NCBI GenBank assembly: GCA_934182605.1
Contig: CAKPRQ010000001.1
Location: 157,045 to 221,044 of the forward strand
Direction: 5' to 3'
Source: an uncultured Clostridia bacterium
Lineage (GTDB): Bacteria > Bacillota > Clostridia > TANB77 > CAG-508
Length of the DNA stretch: 64,000 nt
Positions within the stretch are counted from its first letter, which is position 1; each line of letters starts with the position of its first letter. Below are positions 25,757-33,748 of the stretch, one piece after another. The translations under genes were made by a program, and so were the position numbers. The notes under the pieces were generated by a model that was not told the DNA's origin, did no database searches, and saw only the letters and a list, made by a program, of their open reading frames with translations.

Positions 25757-26215
25757 CTATAAGTTATTTACTATATCTTCTCTATAACCTTTTCTTAATA
25801 AGTATCGTTTTACTTCTTCTTCCGAACTATTTGCTAATTTCTTTTCATATAAAATTTTAGCTGATGTAATTTCATGTTCATAAAGCTTTTCTCTATTTTC
25901 TTCTATATAGTCCTCTACTAAGTCTTTAGCAATACCTTTTTGTAATATCTTATAGGATATTTCTTTTACAGATAATAACTTAAAATTAATATATGCTTTA
26001 AATTTTCTTTTCACAAAATCTTTATCATCTAAATGACCTTTTTCTTGCAATTCTTCTACTAATTCCTCTAAAATTTCCTCAGGTATATTATATTTTCTAA
26101 AAGTTGGTAAAAAAGTACGCTTTACTTCTGATACTGTCCTTCTTTGATATGTTACATAGATAAATACTTTTTCACGTATTTTTTCATATATTGGCTCTCC
26201 ATCAAAACTACTCAT
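25757..26215 (-). CDS. recX: RecX family regulatory protein
   Basis: RecX modulates RecA filament activity. The protein is 152 residues, three-helix repeats throughout: VFIYVTYQRRTVSEVKRTF opens it, LVEELQEKGHLDDKDFVKRK is the central repeat and YLLRKGYREDIVNNL the end. It follows recA by 25 bases, the classic pairing, so both should share a transcript. Confidence 0.9.
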   Translation of the reverse strand: MSSFDGEPIYEKIREKVFIYVTYQRRTVSEVKRTFLPTFRKYNIPEEILEELVEELQEKGHLDDKDFVKRKFKAYINFKLLSVKEISYKILQKGIAKDLVEDYIEENREKLYEHEITSAKILYEKKLANSSEEEVKRYLLRKGYREDIVNNL

Positions 26216-26240
26216 TTTTTATACCACCTTTATTTATTAT

Positions 26241-27302
26241 CTATTTTGTTTCTTCAACTGTTTCTAAACTATCTACATTTTCTATTTCTTCACCTAAACT
26301 TTGTTCAAAAGCTTCATTAGTTTTTGCTCTAACTTTTTTCTCTATTTCTTCCATTACATCTGGATTTTCTTTTAAATATAATTTTACATTTTCTCTACCT
26401 TGTCCTATTTTTTCTCCTTTATAGCTAAACCACGCACCACTTTTATTTATTATATCTAAATTTACAGCTAAATCTAAGACACTTCCTTCTTTAGATATTC
26501 CTTTCCCATATACTGTATCAAATTCTGCTTCTCGAAATGGTGGTGCTACTTTATTTTTTACTACTTTTACTTTTACTCTATTTCCTACCACCACACCATC
26601 TTGTTTAATATTTTCCACTTTTCTAATATCTAATCTTACTGATGAGTAAAATTTTAATGCACGTCCTCCTGGTGTTGTTTCTGGATTTCCAAACATTACT
26701 CCTACTTTTTCTCTTAATTGGTTTATAAATACTACTGTTGTATTTGTTTTATTCATTATTCCTGCTAATTTCCTTAATGCTTGTGACATTAATCTAGCTT
26801 GTAAGCCAACATGAGAATCTCCCATATCTCCATCTATTTCTGCCTTTGGTACTAATGCTGCTACTGAATCTACTACTATTAAACCTATTGCACCACTTCT
26901 TACTAAGGCTTCTACTATTTCCAATGCTTGTTCTCCTGTATCTGGTTGAGCTACTAATAAGTTATCTATATCAACTCCTAAATTTTTAGCATATACTGGA
27001 TCCAAAGCATGTTCTGCATCTATAAATGCTGTTTCTTCTCCCATTTTTTGTGCTTCTGCTATCATATGAAGTGTTAATGTTGTTTTTCCAGAAGATTCTG
27101 GTCCAAATATTTCTATAATTCTTCCTTTAGGAATACCTCCAATTCCTAAAGCCATATCTAAACTTAATGCTCCTGTTGGTATTGCATCCACACTTACTAC
27201 TTTATATTCTCCTAGTTTCATTATTGCACCTCTACCAAATTGTTTTTCAATTTGACTCATTGCCACATCTAGTGCTTTCTTTTTTTCATCATTATTACTC
27301 AT
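26241..27302 (-). CDS. recA: Recombinase RecA
   Basis: Strand-exchange ATPase for homologous recombination and SOS induction. The Walker A is GPESSGKTTLTLH; LIVVDSVAALVPKAEI is Walker B; the L2 region contains VVFINQLREKVGVMFGNPETTPGG (cut: key motif NQLREKVGVMFG). The C-terminal tail is acidic (EEIENVDSLETVEETK). I start at the ATG at 27302, nine bases after AAGGAG; a TTG two codons upstream is less likely. 353 residues, normal. Confidence 0.97.
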   Translation of the reverse strand: MSNNDEKKKALDVAMSQIEKQFGRGAIMKLGEYKVVSVDAIPTGALSLDMALGIGGIPKGRIIEIFGPESSGKTTLTLHMIAEAQKMGEETAFIDAEHALDPVYAKNLGVDIDNLLVAQPDTGEQALEIVEALVRSGAIGLIVVDSVAALVPKAEIDGDMGDSHVGLQARLMSQALRKLAGIMNKTNTTVVFINQLREKVGVMFGNPETTPGGRALKFYSSVRLDIRKVENIKQDGVVVGNRVKVKVVKNKVAPPFREAEFDTVYGKGISKEGSVLDLAVNLDIINKSGAWFSYKGEKIGQGRENVKLYLKENPDVMEEIEKKVRAKTNEAFEQSLGEEIENVDSLETVEETK

Positions 27303-27404
27303 ATTCAAATTCTCCTTTTCAAAACATTTGTTTGTTATATTATATATTATTTTTAAAATTTGTCAAGTACTTTTTGAAATTTTTTATTTTAAAAGTTGCA
27401 ATTT

Positions 27405-27554
27405 GTTACAATTCAGATGGTACTTTATAAAATCGTGATATATAGCTATTTTTAGTCAAAACATAGCTAGGGTAACACAATCCGGGTCTTGACTCGCAAA
27501 TAGCTATATATCACGATTATGCTAAAACTATATGTTCCTCTACTGAATTATAAC
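27405..27554 (-). repeat. MITE-like hairpin element, copy E6 (150 bp, full length, reversed)
   Basis: The same family as E5 but in the opposite orientation: the + strand begins GTTACAATTCAGATGG and ends CTGAATTATAAC, and the minus strand shows GAGTCAAGACCCGGATTGTG. The outer stem of about 21 bp is perfect. It lies between recA upstream sequence and the end of the next gene. Confidence 0.93.
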
Positions 27555-27584
27555 TTTTAAAAATCATTGCTCTGGCTGCAAATA

Positions 27585-28970
27585 TTATTCCTCAACTATA
27601 ACTTTCCAACTTCTAATACCATTAAAAATATCCGTTTTATTTGGTTTTATTTCTCCTGATAAATTGGAAGAATAAAGTACGTTTAATTTATTACAAATTA
27701 TAGCATTTTCTACTTTTTCAATGGTATAATGAGCTATATTTAAATCTGAAATCAAAATATCATACTCTTTATTTTCAAGCATTTTTTCATATTCTACATC
27801 TTCTACAATTACTAATTCTACTTTTATTCCAATTCGTTCTAACTGCTCCTTTATTATATACGCAATTTCTAAATTGGTCAATAGATTTTTATTTAATAAT
27901 ATTTTAAAATTTAAAATCTCATCTCTATTATACCATCCATCTGTTTTATAAATATAATGTTCTTCTTCTAATATTTTAACAACATTATCTAAATCATATT
28001 TTATTTCTTTTACATCATAAGCATTTTTATTATATATCTTATCTATAACCTCTCCTGAATTAATTGCTGTTAAAACAGCTTCTTGTAATTTACTATTTCT
28101 AAAATAACCTTCTGTATTAAATTCTAAACATATATATTTATTTCCTTCATAACTTTTTTCATTATATCCAAATTCTCCTATATTCTTTTTGTAATCGAGG
28201 TTTTCAACTGATTTTATATAATTCAATTTTTTACTCTTAAAATCTCCATATAAATTATCTAAATTATTATATATATATATATTTAGAACTTGTCCTATTT
28301 TTTCATTCTGTAAAATTATTTTTTCATTATTAATTTCTTTTACTTTATAATCATTTGTACCAATATTGGCTTCATCAGATAGTATAGGAAATATTAAATT
28401 TTTAGGAAATTCTTCATCTTCTCTTATCAAATTTATTCTCAATGTAGTATTATCTATAATCTTTATATTTTGAATATTGTCTACACATAGTGAATAATAC
28501 GAATCCATGTTATCATATATTTTTTCTATAGTATTTTTTATATCTTGACTTGTTAACTTTTTACCATTATGAAAATATATATCATCCTTTATTTTAAATA
28601 CATAATTTTTTCCGTCTATTTTAGCGTATGTTTCAATTATTTTGGATTCTAGAGTATTATTATTACTATATTCAAAAAAACTGTTATATACTAAATTTGA
28701 AAGAAATCTAATGTTTTCATTATTTATACTTATTGGATTTATACTTTCTATTAGATTTTCATCATATAATCCAATATTTATCTCATTAGTAGTTGTTATT
28801 TCCTTTGCATTTTCTGATATTACTAATTTTTTATTGTTTTGCGGTTTGTTAAAATACCATATACTTAAAATTATAAAAAATATTATTAATAATATTAAAA
28901 AAAATATTAATTTATTTCTATCACTTATTTTTTTTATAAAAATCACCTTTCTTTGAATTTTAAGTAACAA
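27585..28970 (-). CDS. ABC-type oligopeptide-binding-like protein, membrane-anchored
   Basis: A ~455-residue protein of the SBP_bac_5 type. An N-terminal membrane anchor (IFFLILLIIFFIILSIWYF) is followed by a periplasmic-binding-like fold with NPISINNENIRFLSNLVYN, IDGKNYVFKIKDDIYFHNGKKL (the family FKLRDGVKFHDG segment), and YKTDGWYNRDEIL late. It has a plain membrane helix and no lipobox. No ABC permease genes lie beside it, so it may act as a regulator or use distant partners. The start is unclear: a TTG at 28970 has no ribosome site, while GAAAGG lies about 30 bases further in. Confidence 0.75.
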   Translation of the reverse strand: MLLKIQRKVIFIKKISDRNKLIFFLILLIIFFIILSIWYFNKPQNNKKLVISENAKEITTTNEINIGLYDENLIESINPISINNENIRFLSNLVYNSFFEYSNNNTLESKIIETYAKIDGKNYVFKIKDDIYFHNGKKLTSQDIKNTIEKIYDNMDSYYSLCVDNIQNIKIIDNTTLRINLIREDEEFPKNLIFPILSDEANIGTNDYKVKEINNEKIILQNEKIGQVLNIYIYNNLDNLYGDFKSKKLNYIKSVENLDYKKNIGEFGYNEKSYEGNKYICLEFNTEGYFRNSKLQEAVLTAINSGEVIDKIYNKNAYDVKEIKYDLDNVVKILEEEHYIYKTDGWYNRDEILNFKILLNKNLLTNLEIAYIIKEQLERIGIKVELVIVEDVEYEKMLENKEYDILISDLNIAHYTIEKVENAIICNKLNVLYSSNLSGEIKPNKTDIFNGIRSWKVIVEE

Positions 28971-29029
28971 TTCAACATATGTTTATCTAAAAAGTTGTTA
29001 TAATTTCACAACACTTAAATAATTGTAAC
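28963..29029. repeat. Possible degenerate short MITE-like element (E7)
   Basis: GTAACAATTCAA at the left and AATTGTAAC at the right are inverted. Spacing (67 bp) suits the short form, but the inner sequence does not match other copies and no target duplication is clear. Confidence 0.35.
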
Positions 29030-29035
29030 ATAATT

Positions 29036-29064
29036 TTAAAAGAGCAGGATTTTTATTATCCTGC
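29036..29064 (-). terminator. spoVS terminator
   Basis: GCAGGAT and ATCCTGC (29044-29050, 29058-29064) form a 7-bp stem, followed on the minus strand by TCTTTT. Confidence 0.85.
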
Positions 29065-29074
29065 CCAATTTATA

Positions 29075-29338
29075 TTATTTTCTTGATTCCACAATAAGTT
29101 TAATTCCTGTTCTATCTTCGCCTTCAACTTGAACTTCTGCAAATGCAGGTATACATACTAAATCTACTCCTGCTGGTGCTACAAATCCTCTTGCGATAGC
29201 TACTGCCTTTATAGCTTGATTTAGCGCTCCTGCTCCAATTGCTTGCATTTCTGCCTTGTTACTTTCTTTTACTAATCCAGCTATAGCACCTGCTACTGAA
29301 TTTGGATTAGATTTTGATGAGATTTTTAAAATTTCCAT
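29075..29338 (-). CDS. spoVS: Stage V sporulation protein S
   Basis: SpoVS is a small Alba-like protein needed for normal sporulation. The 87-residue sequence is almost the family consensus: MEILKISSKSNPNSVAGAIAG, VKESNKAEMQAIGAGALNQA, IKAVAIARGFVAPAG and VEGEDRTGIKLIVE. The gene is monocistronic, with a clear terminator after it and AGGAGG before it. Neighbouring ymdB and rny lie upstream on the same strand, the common Firmicutes order rny-ymdB-spoVS. Confidence 0.97.
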   Translation of the reverse strand: MEILKISSKSNPNSVAGAIAGLVKESNKAEMQAIGAGALNQAIKAVAIARGFVAPAGVDLVCIPAFAEVQVEGEDRTGIKLIVESRK

Positions 29339-29483
29339 TACTTTTCCTCCTAAAATTTATTTTATTTCGAAATTTACATTACTATTTATATTACACTATT
29401 TCAAAAAAGTCTAGTCTTTTTATAAAAAAAATAATAAAATCGGTCGCGTGTTTTTACAGCTTTTCAACGGCAACTACTATTTT

Positions 29484-30254
29484 TTAACAATTCATTCTAT
29501 TTATACTTTCTACTCGACAAGTCTCGTCATTTATTTTAACTATTATTGAATTTAAAAACGCTTCTCCTGATGCTATTTTATATTTTTCTGGAAGTGATGT
29601 TAAAAATCTTTTTATTGCTACATCTGTTTCCATACCAAGAACTGAGTTTTTTGGTCCAGTCATTCCTACATCTGTTATATATGCCGTCCCTTTAGATAAA
29701 ATTTGTTCATCTGCTGTTTGAATATGTGTATGAGTTCCATATACAACTTGTACTTTTCCGTCTAAATAATATCCCATAGATTTTTTTTCTGCTGTAGCTT
29801 CTGCATGAAAATCTACTATGATAATATCTGCTTCATTTTTTATTTTACCTATAATTTTATTAGCATATTGAAATGGATTTTCAGTTAAAATATTTAATTC
29901 TGCTCTTCCTAATAAATTTATAACTGCTATTTTTTTATTTTTACAATTATAAATTCTATAGCCACATCCAGGAACTCCTTTAGGATAATTAGCTGGTCTT
30001 ATTATATGTGGTTCATCTATTATTTTAAAAACTTCTTTCTTAGCCCAAGTATGATTTCCCATAGTAATTACATCTATATTTAATATTAATAGGTCTCTGT
30101 ATGCTTTTTCTGTTATTCCCATACCATCAGCCACATTTTCAGCATTAGCTATTATAAAATCTATTTTCTTTTCTTTTACTAGACTAGGTAAATTTTCTTT
30201 TAATTTATTTATACCTGCTTTACCTACAATATCTCCAATTATTAAAATATTCAC
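29484..30254 (-). CDS. ymdB: YmdB-family metallophosphoesterase
   Basis: A 256-residue calcineurin-like phosphodiesterase (TIGR00282 family), with reported activity on cyclic nucleotides and a role in developmental choice in Bacillus. Metal ligands appear in order: IIGDIVGKAG, ANAENVADGMGIT, MGNHTWAKKE, VDFHAEATAEK and GTHTHIQTADE. Length and gene order beside rny and spoVS support the assignment. Confidence 0.94.
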   Translation of the reverse strand: MNILIIGDIVGKAGINKLKENLPSLVKEKKIDFIIANAENVADGMGITEKAYRDLLILNIDVITMGNHTWAKKEVFKIIDEPHIIRPANYPKGVPGCGYRIYNCKNKKIAVINLLGRAELNILTENPFQYANKIIGKIKNEADIIIVDFHAEATAEKKSMGYYLDGKVQVVYGTHTHIQTADEQILSKGTAYITDVGMTGPKNSVLGMETDVAIKRFLTSLPEKYKIASGEAFLNSIIVKINDETCRVESINRMNC

Positions 30255-30314
30255 TTATTTTAAACTCCTTTTATTTATTTTTTATGATTAACTCGCTTTT
30301 ATTTTACTATAAAC

Positions 30315-30351
30315 GAAAAAAAAATGCAATAGTTTTAATAACTACTGCATT
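30315..30351 (-). terminator. rny terminator
   Basis: AATGCAATAGTT and its near-complement AACTACTGCATT flank a 5-base loop (30323-30334, 30340-30351); on the minus strand a run of T residues follows. It starts three bases past the rny stop. Confidence 0.85.
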
Positions 30352-30354
30352 TCT

Positions 30355-31902
30355 TTATTTAGCATATTCTATAGCTCTAGTTTCTCTAATTACGTTTACT
30401 TTTATCTGACCTGGATAATCCATTTCATTTTCGACTCGTTTTGCTACTTCTCTTGCCATTACTACCATTTCTGCATCATTTACAGTTTCTGGTTTTACTA
30501 TTAAACGTACTTCACGTCCAGCTTGTATAGCAAATGATTTTTCTACTCCATCGAACGAATCTGCAATTTCTTCTAGTTTTTCTAATCTCTTAATATAAGC
30601 CTCTAAAGTTTCTCTTCTTGCACCTGGTCTTGAAGCTGAAATTGCATCGGCTGCTTGTACAAGTACATCATTTATAGTTTTAGCTTCTATATCACCATGA
30701 TGTGCCCATACAGCATTAATAACTTCTGGATTTTCTTTATACTTTCTTAATATTTCCACACCTATTTCTACGTGTGTTCCTTCCATATCATGGTCTAAAG
30801 CTTTTCCAATATCATGTAATAAGCCAGCTCTTCTTGCAATTTTAGAGTCTATTCCTAATTCATCTGCCATTATTCTTGCTAAATTTGCAACTTCTATAGA
30901 ATGGTTTAAAACATTTTGACCATAACTTGTCCTATATTTTAATTTTCCAATTAATCTTACCAAGTCTGGGTGTAATGCATTAACACCTGTTTCTAACATT
31001 GCTCGTTCACCTTCGGATTTTATTGAGGCTTCTACTTCTTGTTTAGCTTTTTCTACCATTTCTTCAATTTTTGCTGGGTGAATTCTTCCATCATTTATTA
31101 ATTTTTCTAAAGCTATTTTAGCAACTTCTCTTCTTAATGGGTCAAATCCTGAAATAATAACTGCTTCAGGTGTATCATCTATTATTAAATCTATACCTGT
31201 TAAAGTTTCTAAAGCCTTTATGTTTCTACCCTCTCTACCAATTATTCTACCTTTCATATCATCATTTGGTAGTTCTACTACAGATACGGTAGTTTCAGAA
31301 GTATGGTCTGCTGCACATTTTTGTATAGCAAATCCCACTATTTCTCTTGCTAACTTTTCTGAGTTTTCCTTAGTATCTTGCTCTGCTTTTTTAATCAATT
31401 CTGCTTTTTCTTCACTTAATTTTTTATCAAGTTCAGATAAAATAATTTCTTTAGCTTCTAATTGAGTTAAACCTGATATTCTTTGAAGTTCTTGAGTTTG
31501 TTTATTCATAACTTCATCAATATCACTTTTCTTTTTCTCAATTTCTTGATTAGCTTTCTCTAATTCTCTTTCCTTTTTCTCTAAAGACTCTATCTTTCTT
31601 TCTAAAGACTCTTCTTTTTGAAAAATTCTTTTTTCTTGATGTTGAATTTCGCCCCTTCTTTCTTTAATCTCTTGTTCTAATTCATTTTTTAAACGTAATG
31701 CTTCTTCTTTTACTACTAGCATTTCTTCTTTTTTAACATTTGCTATTTCTTTTTGAGCATTTTCTATAAGTCTTTTAGCTTCAACTTCTGCTCCTTGAAT
31801 TTTAGACTCAGCAATTTTTTTTCTTACAATATATCCTATAGGTGCTGCAATTGCTACTGAGATAAGAAAGGTAACGATAATTAAAGGAATTTGTTCCATC
31901 AT
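30355..31902 (-). CDS. rny: Ribonuclease Y
   Basis: RNase Y is the membrane-anchored endoribonuclease that starts mRNA decay in Firmicutes. The order is an N-terminal membrane helix (IPLIIVTFLISVAIAAPIG), a long coiled coil (residues ~30-190), a KH domain (GRIIGREGRNIKALETLTG) and an HD domain with LLHDIGKALDHDMEGTHVE. 515 residues, normal. Codons for the coiled coil are typical of the host. Confidence 0.97.
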   Translation of the reverse strand: MMEQIPLIIVTFLISVAIAAPIGYIVRKKIAESKIQGAEVEAKRLIENAQKEIANVKKEEMLVVKEEALRLKNELEQEIKERRGEIQHQEKRIFQKEESLERKIESLEKKERELEKANQEIEKKKSDIDEVMNKQTQELQRISGLTQLEAKEIILSELDKKLSEEKAELIKKAEQDTKENSEKLAREIVGFAIQKCAADHTSETTVSVVELPNDDMKGRIIGREGRNIKALETLTGIDLIIDDTPEAVIISGFDPLRREVAKIALEKLINDGRIHPAKIEEMVEKAKQEVEASIKSEGERAMLETGVNALHPDLVRLIGKLKYRTSYGQNVLNHSIEVANLARIMADELGIDSKIARRAGLLHDIGKALDHDMEGTHVEIGVEILRKYKENPEVINAVWAHHGDIEAKTINDVLVQAADAISASRPGARRETLEAYIKRLEKLEEIADSFDGVEKSFAIQAGREVRLIVKPETVNDAEMVVMAREVAKRVENEMDYPGQIKVNVIRETRAIEYAK

Positions 31903-32161
31903 AATTTCTACCTCTTTCTTTATTTAATTTTCAATGTACAGTAATATATATTTATCAATTATTTTAATTTATATATAAAAACCTACAATATATATTGTAA
32001 CTTTAATATTGCAAACTGTCAAGTGTTTTAAGAAAAAAATATAAAAAATTGGTACTATATAATTAGAATGATGAACTAATCCCATTTTATCCGTTTCATA
32101 ATAATTTATTCTTCTTCTATATTCAAATTCCACCATATTAAAATTTTCTTTCTAACCTTTA

Positions 32162-32554
32162 CTATATAATATTGATAATTTTAGGCAGAAATATAATTCC
32201 ACCTACTACAATTGAACCAATTGCTAATATAAGAACTGCACTAGCGGCAACGTCTTTTGCAATTTTTGCTTTCGGATTTTTATACGGCATTACTATATCT
32301 ACTACAGTTTCTATTGCAGTATTAAATAACTCGGCTGCTATTACAGTGGAAAATAATATTACACATATAATCCATTCATTCATATTAATTTTTAGTATTA
32401 TCCCTAATAAAATAACTAGAAGCATAATAAATATATGTATTTTCATATTTCTTTCTGTTTTAAAAGAAGTAAGAAATCCTTCAAATGCATATTTAAAACT
32501 ATTTGCTAATTTTTTTGTTTTTACTTTCATTATTCTCTTTACTTTTAACTTCAT
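32162..32554 (-). CDS. dgkA: Diacylglycerol/undecaprenol kinase
   Basis: A small trimeric membrane kinase of the DgkA family; the Firmicutes members mainly phosphorylate undecaprenol. Three membrane helices are visible. Key motifs: FKTERNMKIHIF (helix 1 entry), the catalytic AAELFNTAIETVVD and AKDVAASAVLILAIG. 130 residues, normal. Usually found near ybeY in Firmicutes; here the neighbours are rny and the Fic-like gene. Confidence 0.93.
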   Translation of the reverse strand: MKLKVKRIMKVKTKKLANSFKYAFEGFLTSFKTERNMKIHIFIMLLVILLGIILKINMNEWIICVILFSTVIAAELFNTAIETVVDIVMPYKNPKAKIAKDVAASAVLILAIGSIVVGGIIFLPKIINII

Positions 32555-32650
32555 AACTTATTCTCTTTCTTTTAATTTTGTAATATAATATCACAGAAAC
32601 TAAGAATTAGCAAATAGTTTTTCAATTATCACACTACCTTCCATCACATT

Positions 32651-33583
32651 TTATATACTTATATAACATTTTTCTTTTATAAATCTCTTTATTTTATTCT
32701 CATCTTTTCCTTCATAATATGGAATTAGTAAATCTTTAAATTCTTGTGTTAATTCTGCTGGAATTGCTATAATTCCTTTTCCTTTTGAAATTAAATAATG
32801 GTTACTATATATTACAGCTGTTCTTTTATTTCCATCAATAAATATTTGTTTTTTCATTGTATATAATAAAAGTTCAATAGCTCTATCAACATCATTCAAT
32901 CCTTTGTTAAATATTTCTGCTAACTCTTCTTTAATTACACTTTCGATAGGTAAATCTGGTTTCCATATTGTTCCACCTATTGCTACTGGTGTATTTCTTA
33001 CTTTACCTGCTGTATAATAAAATCCTTCTTCTACCATTTTATTTATTTCGCATAACAAAACAAAATTTGCATCACTTAAAATAACATTTTTATTTAGTAT
33101 AAATTCCCAAGCGTGTTTTAAGTTAACTATTTTCATTACATCTTCTGATGACATATTATTTACTTTTCCACCTTCAATAATACTTTCTGTGTCTGCAAAT
33201 GTAGTTGCAACCCCTTCTAATATAGCTTGCTTATAGATTGTATCTACTAACTGTCTTTTCGCAAAGTCTATATTTTGTTCTACTTTTTCTGAAAGTTCTT
33301 CTTCTATATAATTTAATTGTTTTAATTTTTTTGTTATTTCCCTTATTTGTTTTTTTAACTCTTTTGCTTTAATGCTATTATTTAATACTAAATTATATAA
33401 TTCATCAGAATATTCTCCAACATATTTTGTTAAAGCCACTCCATCTTCTCTATAATGTACATATATATATTTATTAGATTCATTTTCTCTTATTTCTACT
33501 GCTCCATATGCAAGTGATTGTAATTCATGTTCAAGAACCTGCTTACTTTGAAGAAGATTCATAATTTCAATTTTTTCTTCCAT
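32651..33583 (-). CDS. Fic/DOC-fold protein with Gln in place of the catalytic His
   Basis: A 310-residue protein. The C-terminal half is a Fic domain with the loop KKQIFIDGNKRTAV (residues 244-257): the pattern matches HxFxDGNKR except that the catalytic His is Gln (Q246). The upstream ESIIEG (residues 133-138) resembles the (S/T)xxxE(G/N) inhibitory helix, with Glu at its first position. The N-terminal ~100 residues form a beta-rich stretch, then a coiled coil. Without the His, AMP transfer by the normal mechanism is unlikely. The promoter carries four evenly spaced operator half-sites, so the gene is probably autoregulated. It could be a DNA-binding regulator built on a dead Fic fold. AAGGAGG precedes the ATG. 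Confidence 0.85.
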   Translation of the reverse strand: MEEKIEIMNLLQSKQVLEHELQSLAYGAVEIRENESNKYIYVHYREDGVALTKYVGEYSDELYNLVLNNSIKAKELKKQIREITKKLKQLNYIEEELSEKVEQNIDFAKRQLVDTIYKQAILEGVATTFADTESIIEGGKVNNMSSEDVMKIVNLKHAWEFILNKNVILSDANFVLLCEINKMVEEGFYYTAGKVRNTPVAIGGTIWKPDLPIESVIKEELAEIFNKGLNDVDRAIELLLYTMKKQIFIDGNKRTAVIYSNHYLISKGKGIIAIPAELTQEFKDLLIPYYEGKDENKIKRFIKEKCYISI

Positions 33584-33600
33584 AATTTGCCTCCTTATAA

Positions 33601-33711
33601 ATGTGAAACATTTTCGCTTAATTCATTCAATTTTGTTTCACATTTATATTATACCATAAATTTAAAAAATGTGAAACTTTTTTATGTTTTTTTATTAAGT
33701 TTGTTTCACAT
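33601..33711 (-). promoter_or_regulatory. Four alternating 9-bp half-sites with exact 34-bp period over the Fic-like gene promoter
   Basis: ATGTGAAAC at 33601-33609, its reverse complement GTTTCACAT at 33635-33643, ATGTGAAAC at 33669-33677 and GTTTCACAT at 33703-33711. Each begins exactly 34 bases after the last. TATAAT (minus strand, 33653-33648) lies between the second and third sites, and the third site occupies the -35 region. It looks like a multi-site operator. Confidence 0.85.
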
Positions 33712-33748
33712 TTTTTTAAACTTGTTGTTTAATAATTATTTTTCCTCT

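Noticed and set aside
29381..29480. GC-bearing patch after ymdB as a terminator or riboswitch
   Set aside because: A few G/C bases before a T run, but no convincing stem could be drawn.
33601..33711. CRISPR-like array from four equally spaced repeats
   Set aside because: The repeats are only 9 bp, alternate in orientation and overlap a promoter; there are no cas genes.
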